Part shown: positions 22,774-30,010 of the stretch, one piece after another
Layout: each line of letters begins with the position of its first letter
Position numbering within the stretch: the stretch's first letter is position 1
From: Treponema sp. JC4
GTDB lineage: Bacteria; Spirochaetota; Spirochaetia; Treponematales; Treponemataceae
Assembly (NCBI RefSeq): GCF_000260795.1
Contig: NZ_AJGU01000002.1
Coordinates: 238,668 to 271,239, forward strand
Reading direction: 5' to 3'
Length of the DNA: 32,572 nucleotides
The notes under the pieces: generated by a model
What the model was told of the DNA's origin: nothing
The model's input: only the letters and a program-made list of their open reading frames with translations
Database searches by the model: none
Position numbers and translations under genes: made by a program

Positions 22774-23991
22774 ATGACAATTGCTTTATTTTCAGACAGT
22801 TATTTACCCACAAAGTCAGGTATCGTTACAGTGGTTGTTCAGCTGAGGGAGCAGCTTATCAAAATGGGTCACCGGGTAATTCTTGTGACCGTAAATACAA
22901 CAGATGAATATACAACAGATGATCCGGATATTTACCGCGTTCATTCAGTTCCGCTTGGACTTGGCACAGACCAGTTTTTAGCCCTTCCTGCAATGCATCC
23001 TCTTGTTCATTATTTGAAAGCCCAGAATGTAGAAATAATTCATTGTCATACTGAATTCGGAGTTGGAAAAGCAGGCCTTCGCGCCGCAAGAATCCTGAAA
23101 ATTCCTGCAATCTGTACAACACACACTATGTGGGTCGATTTTTATAAATATTATCTTCCTCATGTTCAGAAAATCATGCGTCCTTCTATGGTCGTAAGCT
23201 TTATGAATCACTTTTACAAAAAATTCCATGCTTTGATTGGCGTTTCAGTAAAGGCCCGTAATTACTACAAGCAGCCGGATATGATTCCTCAGGTGCCGTC
23301 AGTCATTATTCCAAACTCAATTGACAGCTCAAAGTTTATGGCAGAGCATGCAACAGAAGAAGAAAAACTTGCCCTCCGAACTCAGCTTGGAATAGACAAA
23401 GACGACATTATGCTTTTGTTTGTCGGCCGCGTTGGAGAAGAAAAGCGGGTAATTGAGCTTGTAAAGGTTTTCCAGAATGTTACGGCAAAAAATCCTAAGA
23501 TTAAGGCGGTTATTGTCGGAAACGGCCCTGCCTACGAAGAACTGGTTTACGCTGCCCGCAACGAAATCTTAGAGAAAAAAATCATCTTTACAGGCTTTGT
23601 TGACTGGCAGAAGGTTCACACCTACTACGAAACAGCAAATATTTTTGTTACCTGCTCGCTTTCTGAAATGCATTCCATGACAATTCTTGAAGCCCAGATG
23701 ACAGGACTTCCTCTTGTACTCCGCCGCGACGACAGCTATCTTGATTCTGTTTTTGACGGTCAGAACGGCTACCTTTGCGATACAGAACGCGAAATGGAAA
23801 AGCACATTCTGGAGCTTGCAAAAGACAAGCACAAACGGGAACAGTTTTCACGCCGCAGCCTTGATGTAACTAAAAAGTTTACTATCGAAACTCACGTAAA
23901 AAAGACAATCAAGGTTTACGAAGAAGTAATTAAGGCTTATCCGAAAAAAATCGACGAAAACAAAGTGATGAAGATGCTCGAAAAAATCTAG
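22774..23991 (+). CDS. GT4 family glycosyltransferase, possibly glucosyl-diacylglycerol synthase
   Basis: 405 aa retaining GT-B glycosyltransferase. The N-terminal acceptor domain has SDSYLPTKSGIVTVVVQLREQL and HCHTEFGVGKAGLRAARILKIP. The C-terminal nucleotide-sugar domain has LLFVGRVGEEKRV, VGNGPAYEEL, FTGFVDW and the E-x7-E motif SEMHSMTILEAQ (Glu298, Glu306). The PTKSGI/HTEF/E-x7-E pattern is shared with alpha-glucosyl-diacylglycerol synthases. Treponemes carry glucosyl-galactosyl diglycerides, so membrane glycolipid synthesis is a reasonable guess, though surface-glycan transferases of GT4 look alike. No membrane segment is seen. The radical SAM gene starts 2 nt after its stop. Confidence 0.85.
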   Translation: MTIALFSDSYLPTKSGIVTVVVQLREQLIKMGHRVILVTVNTTDEYTTDDPDIYRVHSVPLGLGTDQFLALPAMHPLVHYLKAQNVEIIHCHTEFGVGKAGLRAARILKIPAICTTHTMWVDFYKYYLPHVQKIMRPSMVVSFMNHFYKKFHALIGVSVKARNYYKQPDMIPQVPSVIIPNSIDSSKFMAEHATEEEKLALRTQLGIDKDDIMLLFVGRVGEEKRVIELVKVFQNVTAKNPKIKAVIVGNGPAYEELVYAARNEILEKKIIFTGFVDWQKVHTYYETANIFVTCSLSEMHSMTILEAQMTGLPLVLRRDDSYLDSVFDGQNGYLCDTEREMEKHILELAKDKHKREQFSRRSLDVTKKFTIETHVKKTIKVYEEVIKAYPKKIDENKVMKMLEKI

Positions 23992-23993
23992 GT

Positions 23994-25670
23994 ATGAAGC
24001 CCTTAGTAATCTGCACCACCCTTTTAGTAGAAAAATCTCCTCAGGCCCTGCCCCTTGGCGCCGCTTGTATTGCCTCTGCAATAAAACAAAGCGAGCTTAG
24101 CCGGGAACTCTGCGACGTAAAACTGACAGCCTTTTCCATGGAAGACCAGGACTGCTCAGCCGCTTCAATTTTCAGAAAATTAATAGAAGAAAAACCTCAA
24201 ATCGTATGTTTTTCAGTCTTTGTCTGGAACCGACTCCTTCTGGAAGAAGTTTCTCAAAAACTCCGCGAAAAAGGAATTATCACAATTGCGGGCGGCCCCG
24301 AAATTACGGCTCACCCGGAAGTTTTTACAGCCTTTGACTACACCGTTTCCGGCGAGGGGGAAATTAAAGTCCCTGCTCTTGTGGCAAAACTGCTAAGTGG
24401 GACGGAAGATAATACTAAACCGGCGAAAGACGGCCATCATCAGATAGAAAAAGAATGCCAGCTTGCAAACGCACAGATTGACCTTGCAAGCCTCAGCTCT
24501 CCCTACCTGGACGGCACAATTGACCCGGCTGAATACGGCGGCGCCCTCTGGGAACTTGCCCGTGGCTGCCCTTTCAAATGCTCCTACTGCTACGAATCAA
24601 AAGGAAGCAAAACCGTCCGCCTCTTTCCAATGGAACGAATCCGCGCCGAACTGGAGCTTTTTGCTGCAAAAAAAATCCCCCAGGTCTTTGTACTCGACCC
24701 AACCTACAACGCTAACAAGGAGCGCGCCCTTCAGATTCTCCGCCTTATGGCTCAGAAAACGCCCGATACATTCTATTATTTTGAAGCCCGGGCCGAGTTC
24801 ATCACGCCGGAGCTTGCCCGAGCCTTTACAAAAATCCCCTGCGCCGTGCAAATCGGACTGCAAAGCGCAAATCCAGACGTGCTTGCCCTGGTTCACCGCC
24901 CTTTCAATAAGAAGAATTTCACAAAAAATATCGCAATTCTTAACCGCGAAGGTGTAATTTTCGGCTTCGATTTGATTTACGGGCTTCCCGGCGAGACTCT
25001 CCGCGGCTTTAAAGACGGAATAGACTTTGCAATTTCCCTCTACCCCAACAATCTGGAGCTATTCTGCCTTTCAGTGCTGCCCGGAACTGACCTTTTTGAC
25101 CGCGCCAGCGACCTGCACCTGACATTTGAGCCACAGCCCCCATACCACATCATCCACACAGATTTATTTTCCAAGGATGATATTTCCCGAGCCGCATCTC
25201 TTTCCGCTGCCTGCGACCTTTTCTACAATCAGGGCCGGGCCGTACCATGGTTCAACACAATCTGCCATGCAGCAAAAATCCGCCCCTCTCAGTTTTTCTC
25301 TCAGTTTGCAGACCACTTAAACGCCTGCAAGGCTGGCGGCACGGGAAACGGCCACCTTCCAAATCTTACAAATCTGCAGCATCCCCAGATAGAAAAACTG
25401 CAGCTGGACTTTATAAAAAAACTTTTCGACCGCACAGGCCAGCAGCGCCTCTTCAGCGCGGCAAAAGACCTTATAAGTTTAAACGGAGCCCTTGCGCGAA
25501 CCCAGGAAAGCGGCAAATCCGAAAAAGTCAGCCTCTCCTACAACGCCGAATACCTCTTCAGCGAATACGCCAGCGACCTCAGGTTCTTCTGCCAGAATGT
25601 CCGCCCCTCTCCTTGCAAAATCCAGACCTTCATGAACGGGCATATTTCGGATTTCAGGATTGTGAAGTAG
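23994..25670 (+). CDS. B12-binding-domain radical SAM protein of unknown reaction
   Basis: 558 aa. An N-terminal Rossmann-like B12-binding-type domain (about 1-140: PLGAACIASAIKQ, VCFSVFVWNRLLLEEVSQKL, GGPEITAHPEVF, YTVSGEGE) is followed by a radical SAM barrel with the 4Fe-4S cluster motif C192-PFK-C196-SY-C199. Downstream elements are VFVLDPTYNANKERALQIL, VQIGLQSANPDVL and DLIYGLPGET. The C-terminal 200 residues resemble the DUF4080-type tail common in this class. The DxHxxG cobalamin-His motif is not seen, so cobalamin may bind base-off or not at all. The reaction is unknown. It is 2 nt downstream of the glycosyltransferase; C-ending codons appear more frequent than in its neighbours. Confidence 0.85.
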   Translation: MKPLVICTTLLVEKSPQALPLGAACIASAIKQSELSRELCDVKLTAFSMEDQDCSAASIFRKLIEEKPQIVCFSVFVWNRLLLEEVSQKLREKGIITIAGGPEITAHPEVFTAFDYTVSGEGEIKVPALVAKLLSGTEDNTKPAKDGHHQIEKECQLANAQIDLASLSSPYLDGTIDPAEYGGALWELARGCPFKCSYCYESKGSKTVRLFPMERIRAELELFAAKKIPQVFVLDPTYNANKERALQILRLMAQKTPDTFYYFEARAEFITPELARAFTKIPCAVQIGLQSANPDVLALVHRPFNKKNFTKNIAILNREGVIFGFDLIYGLPGETLRGFKDGIDFAISLYPNNLELFCLSVLPGTDLFDRASDLHLTFEPQPPYHIIHTDLFSKDDISRAASLSAACDLFYNQGRAVPWFNTICHAAKIRPSQFFSQFADHLNACKAGGTGNGHLPNLTNLQHPQIEKLQLDFIKKLFDRTGQQRLFSAAKDLISLNGALARTQESGKSEKVSLSYNAEYLFSEYASDLRFFCQNVRPSPCKIQTFMNGHISDFRIVK

Positions 25671-25684
25671 AAAATTCCCCCTCA

Positions 25685-25713
25685 ATGACAAAATATTTGC
25701 TTTTTACTATAAT
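25685..25713 (+). promoter_or_regulatory. Strong promoter of lysS, predicted leaderless
   Basis: -35 ATGACA (5/6), exact 17-nt spacer and perfect -10 TATAAT (25708-25713), then 8 nt (ATTGTGCT) and the ATG at 25722. No Shine-Dalgarno is possible in that gap. This is the best single case for leaderless transcription in the window. Confidence 0.65.
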
Positions 25714-25721
25714 ATTGTGCT

Positions 25722-27926
25722 ATGAGTAACAATAACGAAAATAAGAAAGACCCTTTACTTTGCCACTGGGCAGATCAGATGGCTGACAAAATTATTCGTG
25801 AAAAGGGTGATTTGGATTCTTACACCTGTGCGTCGGGAATTACACCGTCGGGAACAGTTCATTTGGGAAACTTCCGCGAAATTATTACTGTAGATTTAGT
25901 TGTTCGCGCGCTTCGTGACCGCGGTAAGAAAGTACGCTTTATTTATTCATGGGACGACTACGACGTATTCCGCAAGGTTCCAGCTAACATGCCGGATCCT
26001 GAAATTCTTGAAAAATATCTCCGCTATCCTATTACTATGGTTCCGGATACTACAAGCCGCAACGAAAACTATGCCCGCCACCACGAGGTTGATATTGAAC
26101 AGCAGCTTCCTCGCGTTGGTATTGCGCCGGAGTTTTTGTATCAGGCTAGCCGCTATCGTGCAAACCGCTATGCAGAAGGTATGAAGCTTGCAATGCAGAA
26201 CCGCGACGTTATTAAGGGCTGTCTGAACGAATACCGCGATGACGCTCACAAAATGAAGGACAGCGACGTTTATTGGCCTGTTGCTATTTTCTGCGGAAAG
26301 TGTAACAAAGACACAACTGAAATTACTGATTACGATGGAGAATACGGCATTACTTACAAGTGCGAATGCGGTCACTGCGAAACTGCTGATATCCGCACAT
26401 TTAAGGGTGCTAAGCTTGGCTGGCGTGTTGACTGGCCTATGAGATGGAACGAAGAAAAAGTAGTATTCGAGCCGGGTGGAAAGGATCATATTAGTCCTGG
26501 CGGAAGCTACGATACAGCAAAACTTGTTTCTAAACGCATTTACGGCTGGGACGCTCCGGTTACCATGCGCTATGACTTTGTAAACCTTAAGGGAGTTCCA
26601 GGAAAAATGTCTTCTTCTAAGGGTAAGGTTATTGCTTTGCCTGATGCTCTGGATGTTTACCAGGCTGAAGTTTTGCGCTACCTCTTTGCGGGAACCCGTC
26701 CTAACACAGAATTTGCCATCAGCTTTGATATGGACGTTCTTAAAGTTTACGAAGACTACGACAAGACTGAACGTATTGTTTATGGCGTTGATAAGGCAAA
26801 ATCTGAAGACCACTTTAATAAAGAAAAACGCATTTACATGCTTTCTCAGATTGACGGAAAGATTCCTGAAACAATGCCTTACCAGATTACAATCCGTATG
26901 CTTTCAACTCTGCTGCAGATTTATTCTGGCGATGCAGACAAGGTTATTGCTTCTTTGGGTGATGTAAAACCTGAGCAGGAAGAACGTCTTCGCCGCCGTA
27001 TTGCCTGCGCTTGGTTCTGGATTCAGCATTCAGCTCCAGACTGCGCTCCTGAGTTCTGCTTTGCTTTGCGCAAGGAAGGAACTAAGGCTAAATTGCCACA
27101 GGATATGGCTAAGGCTGTTGCTAAGGTTTTGAGCGACGTTGTTCCAAAGATTGATACTTTCCAGATTGATAAAGACTGTCAGGAAGCAATTTACGCTGTT
27201 GCAACTGAGCTTGGTCTTGACGCTAAGGCTTTGTTTACAGCTTTGTACCAGGCTTTGATTGGAAAAGATCAGGGGCCTCGACTTGGAAGCTTTATGAGAA
27301 TTATCGGAAAGGATAAGCTTGAAAAACTTTTGGGCAGCGTTGAAGGAGTTTCTGAAGAAGAACTTAAAAAGGCTGCTTCAAACAAAAAACTTACTCCTGC
27401 GGAAATCGATAAATTGCCATTGGCAGAACGATTCAGCCGCCGTGTAATTCTTAAGGTCAGCAAAATTGAAAAAGTAGAGCAGCATCCGGGCGGAAGCTTC
27501 CTTTACATTTTGACTTTGAATACAGGTGACGCAGAACCTCGCCAGATTGTAAGCTCAATCGTTCAGTTCTATAAGCCGGAAGAGCTTTTGAACCGCAACA
27601 TTGTTCTTGTTTACAACTTGAAGCCAGCAAACTTCCGCGGAGTTCGCAGTAACGGTATGCTTCTTGCAGCAAGCGAAGGCGGTGCAGATGACCACGATAC
27701 CTGCGAAGTTATTTTTGCTGATGATTTTGAACCAGGTACTATTCTTGAACCGGAAGGATTCGATGTTCCAGCTGACGTTGCAGAAATGTGCTTTGTAAAA
27801 CCTGAAAAATTTGCAGAAATGAATCTTTCTACTAAAGACGGATTTGTTGAAGTTGAAGGTAAAAAGATTGGTTCAAACGGTAAGTTCATTACTGTAGAAA
27901 AGTATAAGAACGGCGCTATACACTAA
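25722..27926 (+). CDS. lysS: Class I lysyl-tRNA synthetase fused to a C-terminal tRNA-binding domain
   Basis: 734 aa. Residues 1-about 530 are class I LysRS (the archaeal/spirochaete type, also called LysK). HIGH-like HLGN (47-50) follows TPSGTV, there is a Cys-rich zinc knuckle (C192xxC195 ... C214xC216xxC219), KMSSSKG (295-301), and a helical anticodon domain. Residues about 568-665 form an EMAPII/Trbp111 OB-fold (KVSKIEKVEQHPGG, RQIVSSIVQFY, NLKPANFRGVRSNGMLLAASEGG), as found at the end of many MetRS enzymes. Compact class I LysRS proteins are about 520-550 aa, so the last 200 residues are an extra. The domain should add general tRNA affinity. It has its own promoter and is followed by a terminator. 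Confidence 0.96.
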   Translation: MSNNNENKKDPLLCHWADQMADKIIREKGDLDSYTCASGITPSGTVHLGNFREIITVDLVVRALRDRGKKVRFIYSWDDYDVFRKVPANMPDPEILEKYLRYPITMVPDTTSRNENYARHHEVDIEQQLPRVGIAPEFLYQASRYRANRYAEGMKLAMQNRDVIKGCLNEYRDDAHKMKDSDVYWPVAIFCGKCNKDTTEITDYDGEYGITYKCECGHCETADIRTFKGAKLGWRVDWPMRWNEEKVVFEPGGKDHISPGGSYDTAKLVSKRIYGWDAPVTMRYDFVNLKGVPGKMSSSKGKVIALPDALDVYQAEVLRYLFAGTRPNTEFAISFDMDVLKVYEDYDKTERIVYGVDKAKSEDHFNKEKRIYMLSQIDGKIPETMPYQITIRMLSTLLQIYSGDADKVIASLGDVKPEQEERLRRRIACAWFWIQHSAPDCAPEFCFALRKEGTKAKLPQDMAKAVAKVLSDVVPKIDTFQIDKDCQEAIYAVATELGLDAKALFTALYQALIGKDQGPRLGSFMRIIGKDKLEKLLGSVEGVSEEELKKAASNKKLTPAEIDKLPLAERFSRRVILKVSKIEKVEQHPGGSFLYILTLNTGDAEPRQIVSSIVQFYKPEELLNRNIVLVYNLKPANFRGVRSNGMLLAASEGGADDHDTCEVIFADDFEPGTILEPEGFDVPADVAEMCFVKPEKFAEMNLSTKDGFVEVEGKKIGSNGKFITVEKYKNGAIH

Positions 27927-27977
27927 TGCAAGGGTCGTAATGTAAATTACAGTTTGCAGCAACACCAACCTTTGCTT

Positions 27978-28015
27978 AACATTTTGCTTTTAGCAAAATG
28001 TTGTGGCAATTTTTT
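27978..28015 (+). terminator. Probable terminator of lysS
   Basis: AACATTTTGC / GCAAAATGTT (27978-27987 / 27993-28002, perfect 10-bp stem, 5-nt loop) followed after 7 nt by TTTTTT (28010-28015). The stem is AT-rich and the spacing long, so it may be weak. The next hairpin at 28031 backs it up. Confidence 0.5.
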
Positions 28016-28030
28016 CTAGCAACCATAACA

Positions 28031-28060
28031 AAAAGGGGAAGCCTGAGAGCTTCCCCTTTT
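28031..28060. terminator. Bidirectional rho-independent terminator between lysS and udp
   Basis: A perfect 12-bp stem AAAAGGGGAAGC / GCTTCCCCTTTT (28031-28042 / 28049-28060) with loop CTGAGA. The A/T ends give T-runs on both strands, so it can end lysS transcription and that of the convergent udp gene, whose stop is at 28084. Confidence 0.85.
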
Positions 28061-28083
28061 CTATTTAACCTTATTGTTTCAGC

Positions 28084-28869
28084 TTATTTACCAGCAGCCT
28101 TATCCTGTTTAATCAGAATGCGGAGGGCTTCTACCGCAGTTTTAATTGCAAGTTCGGTATCGTGAGCCTGTTTGTTTTCAAGGCCTTTCTTTGCACGCTC
28201 CTGATTTGCAACTACTAAGAAGCAGGAACCTACACGAACGCGGAGGAAGCTTCCGGCTACGAAGAGGGCGGCGCTTTCCATTTCGCTGGCAAGACAGCCA
28301 AGTCTCAGCCAGGCTTCCCATTTATTCTGAAGTTCGTAGCTTACCGGCATGATTTCAGGTTCGTGCTGACCGAAGAAAGAATCCTTACACTGAACAACTC
28401 CGGCGTGATTGCGGATTCCAAGATTTTTTGCGGCCTGAACAAGGGCATTTGTAACGTCCAGGTTTGGAACGGCTGGGAATTCAATCGGGGCAAACTCGCG
28501 ACTTGTACCTTCCATACGGATGGCGCCGGTTGCAATTACAATGTCGCCGCCCATAACGTCTTCCTGCATACCGCCGCAGGTGCCGACGCGAATAAAAGTC
28601 TTTGCGCCGCATTTAGCAAGTTCGTCAATCGCGATGGAAGCAGAAGGACCGCCGATACCTGTAGAAGTTACGCTTACCTTAACTCCGTCCAGCGTTCCTG
28701 TGTAGGTAACGTATTCGCGGACATCTGCAACTAATTTTGCATTGTCAAAGTGTTCTGCAATTTTTGCGCAGCGTTTTGGGTCGCCCGGCATAATAACATA
28801 TTCGCCGATGTCTGCAGGTCCAACTCCTGTGTGATACTGTTTTCCTGAACCTTCTGTATAATCTACCAT
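28084..28869 (-). CDS. udp: Uridine phosphorylase (PNP/UDP family 1)
   Basis: 261 aa. The phosphate-binding MPGDPKR (27-33), [33 protein letters not shown] (read in parts), [11 protein letters not shown] and the ribose-binding [10 protein letters not shown] follow E. coli Udp closely. It splits uridine with phosphate into uracil and ribose-1-phosphate in the cytoplasm for pyrimidine salvage. A broader nucleoside range is possible, since single residues set specificity in this family. The start is backed by a good Shine-Dalgarno (AAGGAG, about 9 nt upstream). It lies 27 nt after the RNase III-like gene, so both share a transcript: RNA cleavage and nucleoside salvage in one operon. Confidence 0.92.
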   Translation of the reverse strand: MVDYTEGSGKQYHTGVGPADIGEYVIMPGDPKRCAKIAEHFDNAKLVADVREYVTYTGTLDGVKVSVTSTGIGGPSASIAIDELAKCGAKTFIRVGTCGGMQEDVMGGDIVIATGAIRMEGTSREFAPIEFPAVPNLDVTNALVQAAKNLGIRNHAGVVQCKDSFFGQHEPEIMPVSYELQNKWEAWLRLGCLASEMESAALFVAGSFLRVRVGSCFLVVANQERAKKGLENKQAHDTELAIKTAVEALRILIKQDKAAGK

Positions 28870-28896
28870 AATTTTTTTCTCCTTTTGGTTTTCAAA

Positions 28897-29913
28897 CTAA
28901 ATATATCTTTCCAAAATCAGACGCAAAAGACCTTTACCGCGGCCGGTTTGTTCTTCGCGAACCTGATTAAGTATTATGCACAATGCTTTTAGTGCGGCGG
29001 CGTTTTTTGCCTTTTTCTGAGAAGGCTTTTCAACCTCTACGACTACCGTTTTGTCTTCCGAACGTTCTACCGTACAGGTACAAGTCCAGAGTGATTTTTC
29101 AAGCTGACTGCATTCGTATTTTGCGCTCAAAATCCACTTGTTCTGCCTGAGCGAATTCAGCTGGCTCACAGGATTTTCTATCCATTCTTCAGCCGGCTGA
29201 TAAAGCCAGAATTTTTTGATAAAAAGGTAGGCGGCACGGGCAACGCTGAGTTTAGCTCCAATTTCCGTCTTTGCCTTCTGGCTGAATTTCTTTATATCCC
29301 CGTCGCATTCAAGGGTAAGCTTTGAAGTATAAGTATTATCCTTATTTGCACTTATCTGAAAATTAGTAATCTGAATTGCACATTTTTTGCAGAGTTTTTT
29401 CAAAAGGATTATAAAGCTTTCTTTTTCATAATCATTTTTTTCAAAATCCGAAGCAGGATTTAAAAGTGCATCCACAACCTTTTGAATTGCTTCAACATTC
29501 CATTCAGAATCAACTGCAACTGCACCCAGAATTGATTCCAGTAAATCACCTTCCCTCTTTCCGATTATCCGCTCAAAGGGAAGTTTTATTGTAAATTTGT
29601 TTAACCCGGCAATTTCAATTTTTTCAGCAAGATTCTCGTTCTTTATCAGCTCTGAATTGCGCTGGGTAAGAGAACATTCGGTTTCATTAGAAGAAAACTG
29701 CTTTTTCTTAATCTTACAGAAATGTTCTGCAAATTCCTTTGCAAGAATAAAAGTCAGAACCTTATCTCCAAAGAATTCCAGAAGCTCATAATCCATATGC
29801 TCGGGATTCTGCCTTGAATAAGCCTTTGTCGTAAAAGCCTGTTCCAGAAGCTTTGGATTTGAGAAAGTGTAGTTAATTTTTGTCTGAATGACTTCAAGGT
29901 CTGCTTTTGTCAT
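28897..29913 (-). CDS. RNase III-domain protein with two tandem dsRNA-binding domains
   Basis: 338 aa, against about 220-250 for ordinary bacterial RNase III. Residues 10-150 form the endonuclease domain with the full metal-binding set in the usual spacing: Glu43, Glu46, Asp50 (YELLEFFGDKVL) and Asp123, Glu126 (REGDLLESILGAVAVDSEW). Two regions then each show the alpha-beta-beta-beta-alpha dsRBD pattern: 164-234 (FIILLKKLCKKCAIQI...GAKLSVARAAYLFIKKF) and 247-316 (NPVSQLNSLRQNKWIL...KPSQKKAKNAAALKALCIIL), the latter with the KKAKNAAA helix-2 signature. It probably cleaves double-stranded RNA in the cytoplasm. The normal rnc gene often sits beside acpP; this one leads a two-gene unit with udp, so it may be a paralogue or a lineage-specific form. 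Confidence 0.85.
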   Translation of the reverse strand: MTKADLEVIQTKINYTFSNPKLLEQAFTTKAYSRQNPEHMDYELLEFFGDKVLTFILAKEFAEHFCKIKKKQFSSNETECSLTQRNSELIKNENLAEKIEIAGLNKFTIKLPFERIIGKREGDLLESILGAVAVDSEWNVEAIQKVVDALLNPASDFEKNDYEKESFIILLKKLCKKCAIQITNFQISANKDNTYTSKLTLECDGDIKKFSQKAKTEIGAKLSVARAAYLFIKKFWLYQPAEEWIENPVSQLNSLRQNKWILSAKYECSQLEKSLWTCTCTVERSEDKTVVVEVEKPSQKKAKNAAALKALCIILNQVREEQTGRGKGLLRLILERYI

Positions 29914-29923
29914 AAACTATCTA

Positions 29924-29932
29924 ATTATATCA
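29924..29932 (-). promoter_or_regulatory. Extended -10 promoter of the RNase III-like gene
   Basis: TGATATAAT (TGn plus perfect TATAAT) on the minus strand, 10 nt before the ATG at 29913. The leader would be only about 3-4 nt, with no room for a Shine-Dalgarno. No -35 is needed with an extended -10. Confidence 0.5.
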
Positions 29933-29972
29933 CAGCGCAATGAATTGCACACATAAATTTACAACAATATTT

Positions 29973-30003
29973 TTTACACTTTTCTTCACTCCTCGTTTAT
30001 AAT
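29973..30003 (+). promoter_or_regulatory. Promoter of the GH3 beta-glucosidase gene, predicted leaderless
   Basis: A perfect TATAAT (29998-30003) with 7 nt (TTTTTAT) to the ATG at 30011. A TTTACA -35 candidate lies at 29973-29978, but the 19-nt spacer is long. No Shine-Dalgarno. Confidence 0.5.
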
Positions 30004-30010
30004 TTTTTAT

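Noticed and set aside
24463-24957. 164-aa plus-strand frame inside the radical SAM gene
   Set aside because: Frame-shifted shadow covering the cluster motif; composition rich in Ser/Pro/Arg with no domain.
25947-26813. 288-aa open frame on the minus strand inside lysS
   Set aside because: It is antisense to a certain gene, with low-complexity Val/Asn/Phe content expected from reversed codons; no family pattern or ribosome site.
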